Counted from the first letter of the stretch, positions 8,229 to 18,021 are shown. The stretch is 64,000 bases of DNA from Oceanobacillus manasiensis (GCF_000724085.1 NZ_CCDL010000001.1:1736001-1800000); one strand, 5' to 3'. A program made the numbers and translations. The notes: generated from the sequence alone by a model not told the origin.

Positions 8229-10610
8229 ATGAGTGACACACATCATGCAACACTTAATATAACAGGTATGACCTGTGCAGCTTGCTCCAGTCGTGTTGAA
8301 AAAGTGTTAAATAAAATGGATGGAGTAGAAGCCAAAGTTAACCTTACAACAGAAAAAGCAACCGTAGACTTTGTTGCTGAAAAAGCTTCTATAGAGGATA
8401 TTACGAACAAGATTGAAAGTGTTGGCTACGGTGTTTTAATGGAAAAAACAGAATTAGACATTATCGGAATGACCTGTGCGGCTTGTTCAAGTCGGATAGA
8501 AAAGGTATTGAATAAGCAAGAAGGGGTTAAGTCCGCTTCCGTTAACTTAACAACAGAAAGTGCAATGATTGAATACAATCCGGGATTAACAGATTCTAAA
8601 GCGCTGATTGAAAAGATAAAAAATGTCGGTTATGACGCAATACTTAAGAAAGAAGCTGCTGAAAAGCAAGATTATAAAGAACGATCACTGCAACGGCAGA
8701 AAACAAAGTTAATTATTTCAGCCGTACTATCAGCACCATTATTAATAACCATGCTGGTGCACTTATTCAATATGGATATACCGGGTCTATTTATGAATCC
8801 GTGGTTCCAGTTTGTCTTAGCAACACCTGTGCAATTTATTATTGGTTGGCAATTTTATGTGGGAGCATATAAAAACCTTAAAAATGGTGGGGCTAACATG
8901 GACGTGCTTGTTGCATTAGGTACGAGTGCTGCTTATTTTTACAGCCTTTATGAGTCAATCAAGACTATAGGCAATCATTATATGCCTCATTTATATTTCG
9001 AAACAAGTGCTATTCTCATCACATTAATTTTATTTGGAAAATACTTGGAGGCAAAAGCAAAAAGCCAGACAACGAATGCACTTTCCTCTTTACTAAATTT
9101 ACAGGCAAAAGAAGCTCGTGTGATAAGAAATGGCGAGGAAACCATGATTCCTGTTGATCAGGTCGCTGTGGGAGATCATTTAGTTGTAAAACCAGGTGAA
9201 AAAATACCGGTAGATGGTATGGTCGTAAAGGGAAGAACATCTGTAGATGAATCGATGATAACGGGTGAATCCATTCCAATAGAAAAGGAAGTAGATGCAA
9301 CAGTTATCGGATCAACCATAAATAAAAATGGGTCTATCGAAATGGAAGCAACAAAAGTAGGAAAAGATACTGCACTCGCATCCATTGTGAAGGTGGTCGA
9401 AGAAGCACAAGGGTCAAAAGCGCCTATCCAACGTTTAGCAGATGTTATTTCAGGCTATTTCGTACCGATTGTTGTAGGAATTGCTATTCTAACGTTTATT
9501 GTATGGATTGCATTTGTTGAGCCAGGCCAATTTGAACCGGCTTTAATTGCAGCTATTGCTGTACTGGTTATTGCCTGCCCATGTGCCTTGGGACTAGCTA
9601 CACCAACATCCATTATGGTAGGAACAGGAAGAGCAGCAGAAAGTGGTATTTTATTTAAAGGTGGAGAACACTTAGAAGGTACACATCAGCTAAATGCAAT
9701 TGTGCTTGATAAAACAGGAACTGTCACTAAAGGAAAGCCCGAAGTAACAGACTTCACTGGTGACGAAGAAGCATTTCAACTTTTAGCTAGTGCCGAGAAA
9801 GGCTCTGAACATCCACTTGCAGAGGCGATTGTGGCCTATGCAACAGAAAAAGACATGAAGCTTATAGATGTAGAAGAATTTAATGCTATACCAGGGCACG
9901 GTATTGAAGCGACGATTTTTGGAAAGCAAGTTCTTGTCGGAAATCGAAAATTGATGGCAAATCACCAGATCAATGTTGCTAGTATTGAAGAGGAACTCGT
10001 TACGTTTGAAACCGAGGGGAAAACAGCGATGTTACTAGTCATTGATGGAGAATATCGTGGAACGGTGGCGGTTGCAGATAGGATTAAAGAAACGGCACCA
10101 CAAGCAATTAAAGAACTAAGAGAACAAGGTTTAGAGGTTATCATGTTGACAGGTGATAACGAAAGAACGGCCCATGCTATTGCAAAACAGGTAGGAATCG
10201 ACCAAGTCATTGCCCAAGTGTTACCTGAAGAAAAGGCTGATAAAATCAAAGAGATTCAATTACAAGGAAAAAAGGTAGCAATGGTAGGGGACGGTGTAAA
10301 CGATGCGCCTGCGTTGGTTGTTTCTGATATAGGAATTGCCATAGGAACCGGTACAGAAGTTGCAATTGAAGCTGCAGACGTAACGATTTTAGGTGGAGAG
10401 CTCTTGCTCATTCCCAAAGCAATTAGAATCAGCCATGCAACTATTCGCAATATCAGACAAAACCTTTTCTGGGCATTCGGCTATAATACAGCCGGCATAC
10501 CGATAGCAGCAATCGGATTACTTGCACCGTGGATTGCTGGCGCAGCGATGGCATTAAGTTCAGTAAGTGTAGTGACAAACTCACTACGTTTAAAACGGGC
10601 AAAAATATAA
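8229..10610 (+). CDS. copA: Copper-exporting P1B-type ATPase CopA
   Basis: 793 aa; pumps Cu(I) out of the cytoplasm. It has two N-terminal heavy-metal domains with MTCAAC motifs (Cys16/19 and Cys83/86), eight transmembrane helices, the transport motif CPC near residue 449, the phosphorylated Asp in DKTGT near 494, the SEHP motif, and GDGVNDAP. Length and two-domain layout match B. subtilis CopA. Start at 8229 after AGGAGAG. It receives copper from CopZ, encoded next, and is controlled by CsoR, encoded before it. Confidence 0.97.
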   Translation: MSDTHHATLNITGMTCAACSSRVEKVLNKMDGVEAKVNLTTEKATVDFVAEKASIEDITNKIESVGYGVLMEKTELDIIGMTCAACSSRIEKVLNKQEGVKSASVNLTTESAMIEYNPGLTDSKALIEKIKNVGYDAILKKEAAEKQDYKERSLQRQKTKLIISAVLSAPLLITMLVHLFNMDIPGLFMNPWFQFVLATPVQFIIGWQFYVGAYKNLKNGGANMDVLVALGTSAAYFYSLYESIKTIGNHYMPHLYFETSAILITLILFGKYLEAKAKSQTTNALSSLLNLQAKEARVIRNGEETMIPVDQVAVGDHLVVKPGEKIPVDGMVVKGRTSVDESMITGESIPIEKEVDATVIGSTINKNGSIEMEATKVGKDTALASIVKVVEEAQGSKAPIQRLADVISGYFVPIVVGIAILTFIVWIAFVEPGQFEPALIAAIAVLVIACPCALGLATPTSIMVGTGRAAESGILFKGGEHLEGTHQLNAIVLDKTGTVTKGKPEVTDFTGDEEAFQLLASAEKGSEHPLAEAIVAYATEKDMKLIDVEEFNAIPGHGIEATIFGKQVLVGNRKLMANHQINVASIEEELVTFETEGKTAMLLVIDGEYRGTVAVADRIKETAPQAIKELREQGLEVIMLTGDNERTAHAIAKQVGIDQVIAQVLPEEKADKIKEIQLQGKKVAMVGDGVNDAPALVVSDIGIAIGTGTEVAIEAADVTILGGELLLIPKAIRISHATIRNIRQNLFWAFGYNTAGIPIAAIGLLAPWIAGAAMALSSVSVVTNSLRLKRAKI

Positions 10611-10638
10611 AACTAAGTTTTTGAAGGGGGTGAAAATC

Positions 10639-10842
10639 ATGGAAAAAACATTGAATGTTCAAGGCATGTCATGCGGGCATTGCAAAATGTCAGTTGAGAA
10701 TGCATTAAAAAATTTAGATGGCGTATCAGCAGCTGAAGTAAATTTGGAAGCAGGCAAAGTAGAGGTTACTTTTGATGATTTAAAAGTAAATGTTACAACC
10801 ATGAAGGACGCTGTCGAAGAACAAGGCTACGATGTAGCTTAA
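10639..10842 (+). CDS. copZ: Copper chaperone CopZ
   Basis: 67-aa single heavy-metal-associated domain that carries Cu(I) to CopA. The metal site is MSCGHC, with a MKDAVEEQGYDV C-terminal helix and strand. The start at 10639 follows GAAGGGGGTG; a TTG at 10621 overlaps this ribosome site and is less likely. It is the last gene of csoR-copA-copZ, 28 bp after copA, and is followed by a strong terminator. A diverged paralogue lies at 32087. Confidence 0.95.
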   Translation: MEKTLNVQGMSCGHCKMSVENALKNLDGVSAAEVNLEAGKVEVTFDDLKVNVTTMKDAVEEQGYDVA

Positions 10843-10851
10843 ATAAAAGCT

Positions 10852-10887
10852 AAAAAGCTGGTTCTCTTTTAAGAGAACCGGCTTTTT
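10852..10887 (+). terminator. csoR-copA-copZ terminator
   Basis: AAAAAGCTGGTTCTC pairs with GAGAACCGGCTTTTT (one G-T pair), just after copZ. The following 195 bp to the peptidase gene show nothing distinct. Confidence 0.85.
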
Positions 10888-11082
10888 CTGTCTTTTTGAC
10901 ACTGTATAAATTATGGTAAATATTTCAGGGGCAGAAAAAAGAAGTAGTCCTTTTCTAGTCAATAATCAATAGAATGACCAATATAATAAGTTAAGAATCC
11001 AAGAAGTTTACTTCCCTTCTAGTATCTCGTATAATCCTAACTAGTTGAAACCTTCAAAAAAATAGATTAAGGGGGAACATTT

Positions 11083-12138
11083 ATGGCTACATATCCTAAT
11101 GTAGAAGAAACGAAAGAATTAATAAAAGATCTCGTCTCCATACCAAGTCCATCTGGTAACACTACAAAGGTCATTCAATTTGTAGAAGACTATCTAAAAG
11201 ACATACAAGTAGAAACCAAGCGCAACCGAAAAGGTGGGCTGATCGCTACTCTCCCTGGGTCAAATACAGAAGAGCACAGAATGCTGACAGCTCATGTTGA
11301 TACATTGGGTGCCATGGTGAAAGAAGTGAAAAGTAACGGAAGACTTCGTTTAGATTTAATTGGCGGTTTTAAATATAACGCTATTGAGGGAGAATACTGC
11401 GAAATCCACACATCAAGCGGCAAGGTTTATACAGGAACCATCCTTATGCATCAAACATCAGTTCATGTATATAAAAATGCAGGAGATGCGAAGCGTAATC
11501 AGGAGAATATGGAAGTGCGGATTGATGCTAAGGTAGAGAATGCCGATGATATTAGGGAGCTAGGAATTGAGGTAGGCGATTTTGTTTCCTTTGATCCTCG
11601 TGTGCAATTTGTCGATAATGGTTTTATTAAATCACGCCATCTGGATGACAAGGCAAGCGTAGCTATTTTGCTACAACTCATTAAAAGGGTGAAAGAGGAG
11701 CAGGTGACATTACCCTATACAACGCACTTTCTTATCTCGAATAATGAGGAAATTGGCTATGGTGGAAACTCCAATGTTACCCCAGAAACGGTTGAATACT
11801 TGGCAGTAGATATGGGGGCAATGGGCGATGGTCAGTCGACCGATGAATTTACTGTATCTATTTGTGTAAAGGACGCATCAGGTCCATATCATTACGGACT
11901 ACGCAAGCACCTTGTAAATCTAGCAGAGAGTAATAAGATTGGCTATAAGCTTGATATCTACCCTTATTACGGATCAGATGCCTCAGCAGCTATCAGGTCG
12001 GGACATGATATTATCCACGGACTAATAGGCCCGGGAATTGATTCATCACACGCTTATGAAAGAACACATGAAGAATCACTAAATTATACAGAACAACTTG
12101 TGTATCATTATATTAAATCCAAAATGGTAAGCTACTAA
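11083..12138 (+). CDS. M42-family metallo-aminopeptidase
   Basis: 351 aa. Members of this family (PepA/FrvX/YsdC group) are di-metal aminopeptidases forming large tetrahedral assemblies that trim peptides. Metal ligands are visible in AHVDT (His71, Asp73), LDDKA (near 187), the catalytic pair in NNEEIGYGG (near 223), AVDMGAMG, and the C-terminal SSHAYERTH. The start has AAGGGGGAAC upstream. It is monocistronic, facing the hemolysin-III gene across a shared terminator. Substrate preference cannot be read from sequence. Confidence 0.88.
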   Translation: MATYPNVEETKELIKDLVSIPSPSGNTTKVIQFVEDYLKDIQVETKRNRKGGLIATLPGSNTEEHRMLTAHVDTLGAMVKEVKSNGRLRLDLIGGFKYNAIEGEYCEIHTSSGKVYTGTILMHQTSVHVYKNAGDAKRNQENMEVRIDAKVENADDIRELGIEVGDFVSFDPRVQFVDNGFIKSRHLDDKASVAILLQLIKRVKEEQVTLPYTTHFLISNNEEIGYGGNSNVTPETVEYLAVDMGAMGDGQSTDEFTVSICVKDASGPYHYGLRKHLVNLAESNKIGYKLDIYPYYGSDASAAIRSGHDIIHGLIGPGIDSSHAYERTHEESLNYTEQLVYHYIKSKMVSY

Positions 12139-12156
12139 TTCTTCTTCCTTAAACAA

Positions 12157-12199
12157 AAAACGAACGACACTGTACGAGTGACAGAGCGTTCGTTTTTTA
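12157..12199. terminator. Bidirectional terminator between convergent genes
   Basis: AAAAAACGAACG and CGTTCGTTTTTT form the outer stem, with an imperfect inner stem, and serve the M42 peptidase gene and the converging gene at 12203-12850. Confidence 0.75.
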
Positions 12200-12202
12200 T
12201 AT

Positions 12203-12850
12203 TTATAATACGTATAAGTAAACACAAAGGAAATGAAATAGACTTCCCATTAAAATGAAGATGTGAAATATCTCATGAAACCCGAAGTGTTTAAATTCCA
12301 TGAACTTAGGTTTAAGCCAATAAATGAAAGCACCAACCGTATAGATTAAGCCGCCTATAATGAGTAATGTCATCCCGTTTGTTCCTAGAACCGGTGCAAG
12401 AGAAGAGCTGAAAAAAACGACAATCCACCCCATGGCGATATACAAAGCAGTTGATAACCATCTAGGCGCATGAAACCAGACTAATTTAAAAGTGACTCCC
12501 GCAATAGCAATCGCTGAAATAATTGTGAATAGTACCCAACCAGTTACACCACTTAAACTTATTAAACATAAAGGGGTGTAGGTTCCTGCAATAAGCACAA
12601 AAATCATCGAATGATCCAGCCGGCGTAAGAAAGCTATGACATGTGCTTTTGCCACCACTAAGTGATAGGTCGCAGAAGCTGCATAAAGTAGTGTCATACT
12701 AATTCCGAAAATAATGACAGCCACTACAGCCAATGTGGAATTCGTTTCCGTTGAAGCTTTTATTACCATTGCAAACAAACCTACAAAACTAAGAATTGCC
12801 CCGAATAAATGGGTTAGACCATTAACCGGCTCTCGCATAAATGTACCCAA
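12203..12850 (-). CDS. Hemolysin III (PAQR/YplQ-like) membrane protein
   Basis: 215 aa with seven hydrophobic segments. Family signatures are REPVNGLTHLFGA at the N-terminus, the ATYH motif, LDHSMIFVLIAGTYTP, and a C-terminal HEIFHIFILMGSLFHF; the conserved His and Asp would bind a metal in the membrane. Members are called hemolysin III or PAQR-like, but a lytic function is mostly unproven. The start is TTG at 12850, supported by AAGGTGATG about ten bases upstream; an ATG at 12838 would be too far from it. Confidence 0.87.
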   Translation of the reverse strand: MGTFMREPVNGLTHLFGAILSFVGLFAMVIKASTETNSTLAVVAVIIFGISMTLLYAASATYHLVVAKAHVIAFLRRLDHSMIFVLIAGTYTPLCLISLSGVTGWVLFTIISAIAIAGVTFKLVWFHAPRWLSTALYIAMGWIVVFFSSSLAPVLGTNGMTLLIIGGLIYTVGAFIYWLKPKFMEFKHFGFHEIFHIFILMGSLFHFLCVYLYVL

Positions 12851-12986
12851 GTTTTATCATCACCTTTACCGTTATATGTAGTTTTGAAAACTATATTATG
12901 ACTATATCGTAATACCAAGACATAGTCAAGGTTTACTATTATGCCAATTTCCCTTATAATAAGAAGAAAAAACAAAGGATTTTACG

Positions 12987-13571
12987 ATGGATATTAAAAC
13001 ATTAATGAACGATATGAAATTGAATACGCGACTTGATATAAATGATATTCCTGATATTGATTTGTACATGGATCAGGTAATTCAATTGTTCGAAAAGAAA
13101 TTTTCTCCTGCTAAGCGTAATGAAGAGGAAAAAGTACTGACTAAGACAATGATAAATAACTATGCAAAGGGAAAATTATTTTTTCCAATAAAAAACAAAA
13201 AATACTCTAGGGACCATATTATGCTTATCAGCATGATTTATCAGATGAAAGGTGCTTTATCTATACATGATGTAAAGCAAACATTAGAGAATTTAAATAA
13301 TAAAATGATGGATGAGGATTTCGATCTTTTATCACTCTACATGAGTTATTTAACTTTATTTGACCAAAATAAAGACATCTTTAAAGGATGTATTCAAAAA
13401 CATATGGAGGAAGCTCATTTACAAGCTGCAAAATTAGAGGATAAGGATGAAACGTATTTGCAACGGTTGTTACTAGTTTCAACTTTTACAGAAATGAGTA
13501 ACTTTTACAGGAAAGCTGCTGAGAATTTGGTAGATAATATGGCGGAAGAAGAAACAAATAGAAAGCAGTGA
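12987..13571 (+). CDS. DUF1836 domain protein
   Basis: 194 aa, no signal peptide or membrane segment, rich in charged residues. The central part (about residues 45-105: VLTKTMINNYAKGKL, KYSRDHIMLISMIYQMKGALSIHDVK) matches the DUF1836 pattern, which looks like a small helix-turn-helix related to MerR-type domains. A weak ribosome site, AAAGGA, precedes the start. It ends 4 bp before the flavin monooxygenase gene, so the two are translationally linked. It may be a regulator, but the function is unknown. Confidence 0.75.
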   Translation: MDIKTLMNDMKLNTRLDINDIPDIDLYMDQVIQLFEKKFSPAKRNEEEKVLTKTMINNYAKGKLFFPIKNKKYSRDHIMLISMIYQMKGALSIHDVKQTLENLNNKMMDEDFDLLSLYMSYLTLFDQNKDIFKGCIQKHMEEAHLQAAKLEDKDETYLQRLLLVSTFTEMSNFYRKAAENLVDNMAEEETNRKQ

Positions 13572-13575
13572 TAAC

Positions 13576-14559
13576 ATGAAGCTTAGCATATTAGATCAAG
13601 TCCCCGTACTAACAGGGAAAAACCCCTATCAAGCAATACAGGCATCAATAGAATTAGCAATTGCGGGAGACAAATTAGGATACACAAGATATTGGACTGC
13701 AGAACATCATGACATGGAGGAGCTCGCATCCCCGGCGCCTGATATTTTATTAAGTCAGATCGGTGCCCAAACAAATACGATACGAATTGGCTCTGGTGCT
13801 GTTTTACTTCCACACTATAAGGCCTACCAAATTGCAGAGCGCTATAATATGCTAGCAACCATGTTTCCAGGAAGGGTGGACCTCGGTGTAGGGCGTGCAC
13901 CAGGTGGGTCAGCTGAAGCAACGATGGCATTAAACGATAATTTCCTAGAAAGCTTGAAGCATTTTCCGACTCAATTAGATGAACTTATCGCTTTTTGCCA
14001 AAACGGATTTTCAGCTGAGCATATGTTTTCTAAAATTAAGCCTACCCCAGTGGCTTCTATTTCACCCAAAATATGGCTCCTCGGAACGAGCGCTAAAAGC
14101 GGAAAGCTTGCTGCCGAAAAAGGAATCTCTTATGCTTTCGGTCACTTTATGTCAGATGACAATGGTGCTCAGATTGTTAGGAAATATACTAACGAAGTAA
14201 AAGATGCTGGGTCTGTTGTAGCTGTTTCTGTTATTTGTGCAAAGACGACAGAAGAGGCAGAGGAGCAAGCATTTTTCCAAGTAGCCAGGCAATTATGGAA
14301 AGAGGGGAATACAAAAGGTGGGCCGTTCCCCACATTAGAGGAACTGAAGCATTATTCGTTTACTTCCGATGAAATGGAGCGGTTGGAAAAAGGAAGAGAA
14401 AATATAATTGTAGGTAATCCTGTTGAGGTGAAAACACAGTTGGAGAAACTTCAGGCGGAATATCAGGTAGAAGAATTGATGCTTGTTACCATTACAAGCA
14501 GTTATGAATCAAGGCTAAACTCCTATGAACTTATTGCCCAGGAAATGAAACTTACTTAA
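13576..14559 (+). CDS. LLM-class flavin-dependent oxidoreductase (luciferase-like)
   Basis: 327 aa of the bacterial-luciferase-like fold that uses reduced flavin. Visible motifs are RYWTAEHH (near residue 38), IRIGSGAVLLPHY, and FPGRVDLGVGRAPGG. It belongs to the MsnO8/YceB-like group, which lacks the CoF420 signature. The ATG is 4 bp after the DUF1836 stop. A terminator follows at once. The substrate is unknown. Confidence 0.88.
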   Translation: MKLSILDQVPVLTGKNPYQAIQASIELAIAGDKLGYTRYWTAEHHDMEELASPAPDILLSQIGAQTNTIRIGSGAVLLPHYKAYQIAERYNMLATMFPGRVDLGVGRAPGGSAEATMALNDNFLESLKHFPTQLDELIAFCQNGFSAEHMFSKIKPTPVASISPKIWLLGTSAKSGKLAAEKGISYAFGHFMSDDNGAQIVRKYTNEVKDAGSVVAVSVICAKTTEEAEEQAFFQVARQLWKEGNTKGGPFPTLEELKHYSFTSDEMERLEKGRENIIVGNPVEVKTQLEKLQAEYQVEELMLVTITSSYESRLNSYELIAQEMKLT

Positions 14560-14570
14560 ATGAAAAACGA

Positions 14571-14596
14571 AAAACTTCTCTTTGGAAGTTTTTTTA
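14571..14596 (+). terminator. Terminator of the DUF1836-LLM pair
   Basis: AACTTC (14573-14578) pairs with GAAGTT (14585-14590), then a T run. Confidence 0.75.
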
Positions 14597-14677
14597 TTTT
14601 GGCTTGACGGTATAAATTGGATATAAGATAATACTCATAAGTAATATAACGATTTTTTAGTTTCCGGAGTGAACGCG

Positions 14678-15274
14678 ATGAGCAATAGAGGGAGAAAAAA
14701 GGGATCAAACGGTGAAAGAAGCAGAGAACAGCTACTCACAATCGCTACAAAGCAATTTGCAAATAATGGTTTTTATCAAACAAAAATTAGTTCGATTGTA
14801 AAAGAAGCAGGGCTAACACAACCAACATTCTATTTATACTTTAAAAGCAAAGAAGCAATTTTTAGAGAGTTAACCACCATATTTAAATCGAGACTACTAA
14901 GCCTGACAGAAGATAGCTTGCTAGACTCTGGTCTTAAGGAAGAGATGATCCAAGAAGAGATTAGAGGAAAGCTAGGCGCCATATTTCATTTCTTTAATGA
15001 AAATCCACAATTGACCCAAATTGGTTTCTTCCAATCTGAAGATGCAGCTAATCTAAAAAAGTCACTGGCAGAATCAATTTGTAGCAACTTGCTACAGGAA
15101 CAGAGAGAAGGTTATTTTCAACCACATATAAAGATGGATGTAGTGGCAGAAATAATTGTTGGAATTATGGAACGTTTGACTATCTCGAGATTGTTTACGA
15201 GTATGTCAGAGCCTGAAGAATTGGCTGAACAAGTAGTAGAGTTACTTTTATTTGGAATGCAGGTTCATCGCTAA
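14678..15274 (+). CDS. TetR/AcrR-family transcriptional regulator
   Basis: 198 aa. The N-terminal helix-turn-helix spans about residues 10-60 (SREQLLTIATKQFANNGFYQTKISSIVKEAGLTQPTFYLYFKSKEAIF), followed by an all-helical ligand domain. The start at 14678 has GGAGTG seven bases upstream; a GTG at 14669 lies inside that site. It is followed 23 bp later by the SinI-like gene. Neither neighbour is an obvious efflux target, so its regulon is unknown. Confidence 0.9.
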   Translation: MSNRGRKKGSNGERSREQLLTIATKQFANNGFYQTKISSIVKEAGLTQPTFYLYFKSKEAIFRELTTIFKSRLLSLTEDSLLDSGLKEEMIQEEIRGKLGAIFHFFNENPQLTQIGFFQSEDAANLKKSLAESICSNLLQEQREGYFQPHIKMDVVAEIIVGIMERLTISRLFTSMSEPEELAEQVVELLLFGMQVHR

Positions 15275-15297
15275 AATAGATGAAGGGGTTGGTTGGG

Positions 15298-15471
15298 ATG
15301 GATAAAAGCAGCAAGCAGAAGCTTGAGTTGGATATGGAATGGGTCATACTGATGAAAGAAGCGAGAGAACTTGGGTTAATGCCATTGGAAATTCGTAAAT
15401 ACTTGAAAACAACTACTGTACCTGGTCTAGATATAGAGAAAAAGAAAGTATCCCTTAAGAAAGTGGAATAA
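15298..15471 (+). CDS. sinI: Orphan SinI-like antirepressor
   Basis: 57 aa, the same length as B. subtilis SinI. SinI binds SinR through two helices and frees biofilm genes. The hallmark ELDMEWVILMKEARELGLMPLEIRKYL stretch (residues about 9-36) closely follows the SinI pattern. The start at 15298 has AAGGGG about ten bases upstream; an earlier ATG at 15280 lacks a site. No sinR lies beside it, unlike the classic sinI-sinR pair; instead a TetR gene precedes it, probably in one transcript. The partner may be SinR or SlrR encoded elsewhere. Confidence 0.82.
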   Translation: MDKSSKQKLELDMEWVILMKEARELGLMPLEIRKYLKTTTVPGLDIEKKKVSLKKVE

Positions 15472-15563
15472 AGTGTTACTGGTCTTTTTCTTTATAAATA
15501 GATATATAATAAACTATCAATCTACATCCATTTGAATCAAGAGGAGTTAATTAGGAGGATACG

Positions 15564-16172
15564 ATGCAGAACTGGGTTACAGATATAATGGAGCAATTTG
15601 GCTATTTAGGTATTCTGTTAATGATGGCACTTGAAAACTTATTTCCCCCGATACCTTCTGAAATAGTACTGCCATTCGGTGGTTTTTTAACTACATATAC
15701 AAGTGTGACGATTTGGGGTGTGGTTATTGCGGCCACTGCAGGTTCTTTAATTGGAGCTATTCTCTTATATTGGATTGGTACACTGCTTGATATAGAAAGA
15801 TTAGAGAAGCTCGTTAAACAGTGGGGACATATTACAAGAGTAAAGGTAGAAGATGTACATAAAGCAGATGCCTGGTTTGATAAATATGGCTATTGGACTG
15901 TATTATTCGGAAGAATGATTCCCGTTGTCCGTAGCTTAATATCAATTCCAGCAGGGATGTCTAACATGAAATTTGGTTTGTTTATGCTGTTCACTGTAGT
16001 TGGTACCGTGATTTGGAACAGTATCTTAATTACTGTAGGAGTCCTCCTTGGAGAGTCATGGCATGACATAACCTATTACATGGGTCTTTACTCAAATGTT
16101 GTGTACGTACTTCTCGCTGTTCTGTTCGTAATATTCCTCTATATTTATATTAAAAAGAAGAAGCGTCGTTAA
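15564..16172 (+). CDS. DedA-family membrane protein
   Basis: 202 aa with about five membrane segments. DedA/SNARE-associated proteins include undecaprenyl-phosphate flippases and are needed for envelope balance. Visible features are the ENLFPPIPSEIVLPFGGF re-entrant motif near residue 23, the FGRMIPVVRSLISIPAGMSNM motif near 115, and a lysine/arginine-rich C-terminus. It resembles the YngC/YkoX branch. GGAGG precedes the start. It is monocistronic, with a terminator shared with the converging gene. Confidence 0.9.
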   Translation: MQNWVTDIMEQFGYLGILLMMALENLFPPIPSEIVLPFGGFLTTYTSVTIWGVVIAATAGSLIGAILLYWIGTLLDIERLEKLVKQWGHITRVKVEDVHKADAWFDKYGYWTVLFGRMIPVVRSLISIPAGMSNMKFGLFMLFTVVGTVIWNSILITVGVLLGESWHDITYYMGLYSNVVYVLLAVLFVIFLYIYIKKKKRR

Positions 16173-16182
16173 GAGTATATAG

Positions 16183-16224
16183 AAAAGATACGGTCAGGAA
16201 CAATCCTGTAACCGTATCTTTTTT
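16183..16224. terminator. Bidirectional terminator between convergent genes
   Basis: AAAGATACGGT pairs with ACCGTATCTTT, with an inner AGGA/TCCT; T's follow on the plus side and A's flank the minus side. It overlaps the stop codon of the minus-strand hydrolase. Confidence 0.8.
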
Positions 16225-16744
16225 AGTCCTCCCAATATTCCTCATAATCTAGTACTTCTATTGCTTCAGACCAGTGAAGCACTGTAGCGACAAAGTCTCG
16301 TATATCTAAGTCGTTCATTTCGTACGTCTCACCATTATTTAAAGTGCCTGTTGCATCCTCAATAAAGGTTACCTTATACCCTCGGTCATATGCTGCGATT
16401 GCTGTGAACATGCAGCAAAATTCTGTGTTGAAACCAGTTATGACAACATGTTCAATTTGATTTTCCTTCAGTAATTCCTCCAGATCTGTTCTAAAAAAAC
16501 CACTTGGTGTACGTTTCTCCACAATATAATCAGCATAATGCCGGAGCGAGTCATGTAAATCAGCTCCCCCTGACGCTTCATAAAGGGCACTTTCTTTTTC
16601 CGTATCTAAATGACGGAAAAAAATAACCGGCTCGTTATGCTGCTTGAAATCTTTTATTAGTTGTTCCATTTTTTCGAGCTCTTCGGTAAAATCTCCATTT
16701 TCTACAATTCCATTCTGAACGTCTATTACAAATAATGCTTTCAT
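16223..16744 (-). CDS. Isochorismatase-family cysteine hydrolase
   Basis: 173 aa. The catalytic triad of this family is present: Asp8 (FVIDVQNG), Lys77 (VEKRTPSGF) and Cys110 (ITGFNTEFCCMFTA), with the usual non-proline bend before it. Members hydrolyse small amides such as nicotinamide or other C-N bonds; the exact substrate is not clear. The start has GGAGGG upstream. It stands alone, converging with dedA. Confidence 0.86.
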   Translation of the reverse strand: MKALFVIDVQNGIVENGDFTEELEKMEQLIKDFKQHNEPVIFFRHLDTEKESALYEASGGADLHDSLRHYADYIVEKRTPSGFFRTDLEELLKENQIEHVVITGFNTEFCCMFTAIAAYDRGYKVTFIEDATGTLNNGETYEMNDLDIRDFVATVLHWSEAIEVLDYEEYWED

Positions 16745-16923
16745 CCTTTTCCCTCCTATTTAGGTATTAGATTCGACAAACAAGAGAAAAGTCCTTTTTT
16801 TAAGAAAGTCTTATTACGTCTAAGCCTTCAGTCGTAGAAGAAAATATGTCGGAGGCTCATTACTGAAAAAGATAAATCCTTGTAAGCTTAGAATATGTTA
16901 AACAAAGAAAGGAGGAGCAATAG

Positions 16924-17277
16924 ATGAAGAAATTTATGCTATTTACAGGTGGGCTGCTTGCTCTCTTGATACTACTAGCAAACATAGGACCAATGATTCT
17001 TTTGGGTGTAAGTGTTTGGTTACTATACGTTATTTTTAAACAGTTTGTAAAAAGTGATTCGACTGTTGGAAAGATAGGTTGGGTAGTTCTAGGGCTTATC
17101 GTATTAAGTATTACGTTCTCAAATGTATTTGCAGTGGTCGGACTTGTAGCAGCTTATGTACTGTACCTCATTTACCGAAGCTGGAGAGAGGAAAAGAATG
17201 AACCAGTAGTACACACAGTTGATAATAACGACCCATTTACTAATTTTGAACGTCAGTGGGCAGAATTGAACAATTAA
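16924..17277 (+). CDS. Small membrane protein of the lia operon (LiaI-like)
   Basis: 117 aa: four closely spaced hydrophobic segments, then a hydrophilic tail ending NNDPFTNFERQWAELNN. It is first in a five-gene operon with LiaH/PspA, LiaF, LiaS and LiaR homologues, 20 bp before the liaH-like gene. In B. subtilis LiaI anchors LiaH at the membrane. Sequence similarity to LiaI cannot be claimed by eye, so the role rests on position, size and membrane topology. GGAGG precedes the start. Confidence 0.72.
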   Translation: MKKFMLFTGGLLALLILLANIGPMILLGVSVWLLYVIFKQFVKSDSTVGKIGWVVLGLIVLSITFSNVFAVVGLVAAYVLYLIYRSWREEKNEPVVHTVDNNDPFTNFERQWAELNN

Positions 17278-17297
17278 TAATAAAGGAGTGTTTTCAC

Positions 17298-17936
17298 ATG
17301 TCAAATTTATTTTCACGTATAAAAGATTCTATATCGGCAGACTTACACACTATGATGGATAAGAAAGAACAGAAAAATCCAATCACTGCACTAAATCAGT
17401 ACTTGAGACAAAGTGAACAGGAAAAGGAAAAAGTAAGACGACTTGTTGATCGTCAATACAAACTAAAAGAAGAATTTACCAGAGAGTATCATAAAGCACA
17501 GGATATGGCTGACAAACGTCTAAAACAGGCTAGTATAGCTGAAAGAGCTAAGGAAGAACAAATGCATGAATTTGCTTTAAAAGAGCATGAGGAGTATCAG
17601 GCTCGCGCAGACCGAATGAAAGCATCCCGTGAAGAAGCGGTGGAACAACTAGAATCATTAGAGCAAAAGTATGAAGAAATGAAACATAAATTAAAGGATA
17701 TGCACTTGAAGCGTATGGAATTAATGGGAAGAGAAAACATCGCAAAAGCAAATCACCAAATGAACAAAGTAGTGGATGAGACTTCAGAGAAGCCGTTTTC
17801 AAAATTTGCGGAGATGGAACAGTATATTGAAAATCTGGAGTACAAAGTGAATAGTTCTTATTATCGTAGTACGTTCGATAGTAAAATAGCTAAACTAGAA
17901 AAAGAGATGAATGAGCAAACTGCCGAAACCAACTAA
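17298..17936 (+). CDS. liaH: PspA/IM30-family phage-shock protein (LiaH-like)
   Basis: 212 aa, nearly all charged coiled coil (about residues 25-190), with the N-terminal amphipathic MSNLFSRIKDSISADLHTMM segment and the PITALNQYLRQSEQE motif of PspA proteins. These proteins form large rings or ESCRT-III-like coats that protect damaged membrane. The start at 17298 follows AAAGGAGTG. In B. subtilis liaH is the main target of LiaR. Here it lies in one cluster with liaF-liaS-liaR. Confidence 0.92.
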   Translation: MSNLFSRIKDSISADLHTMMDKKEQKNPITALNQYLRQSEQEKEKVRRLVDRQYKLKEEFTREYHKAQDMADKRLKQASIAERAKEEQMHEFALKEHEEYQARADRMKASREEAVEQLESLEQKYEEMKHKLKDMHLKRMELMGRENIAKANHQMNKVVDETSEKPFSKFAEMEQYIENLEYKVNSSYYRSTFDSKIAKLEKEMNEQTAETN

Positions 17937-18021
17937 TTAATGATATAATAGCAGGCGCAGGGAAGGCGTCTGCTCCATTTTAATTGTAGAAAAAAATAAT
18001 CATCAAGAAAGGCGGGATTCT

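Noticed and set aside
16745-16923. LiaR box before the lia operon
   Set aside because: Some short inverted repeats are present (for example CTTC...GAAG), but none is clear enough to call.
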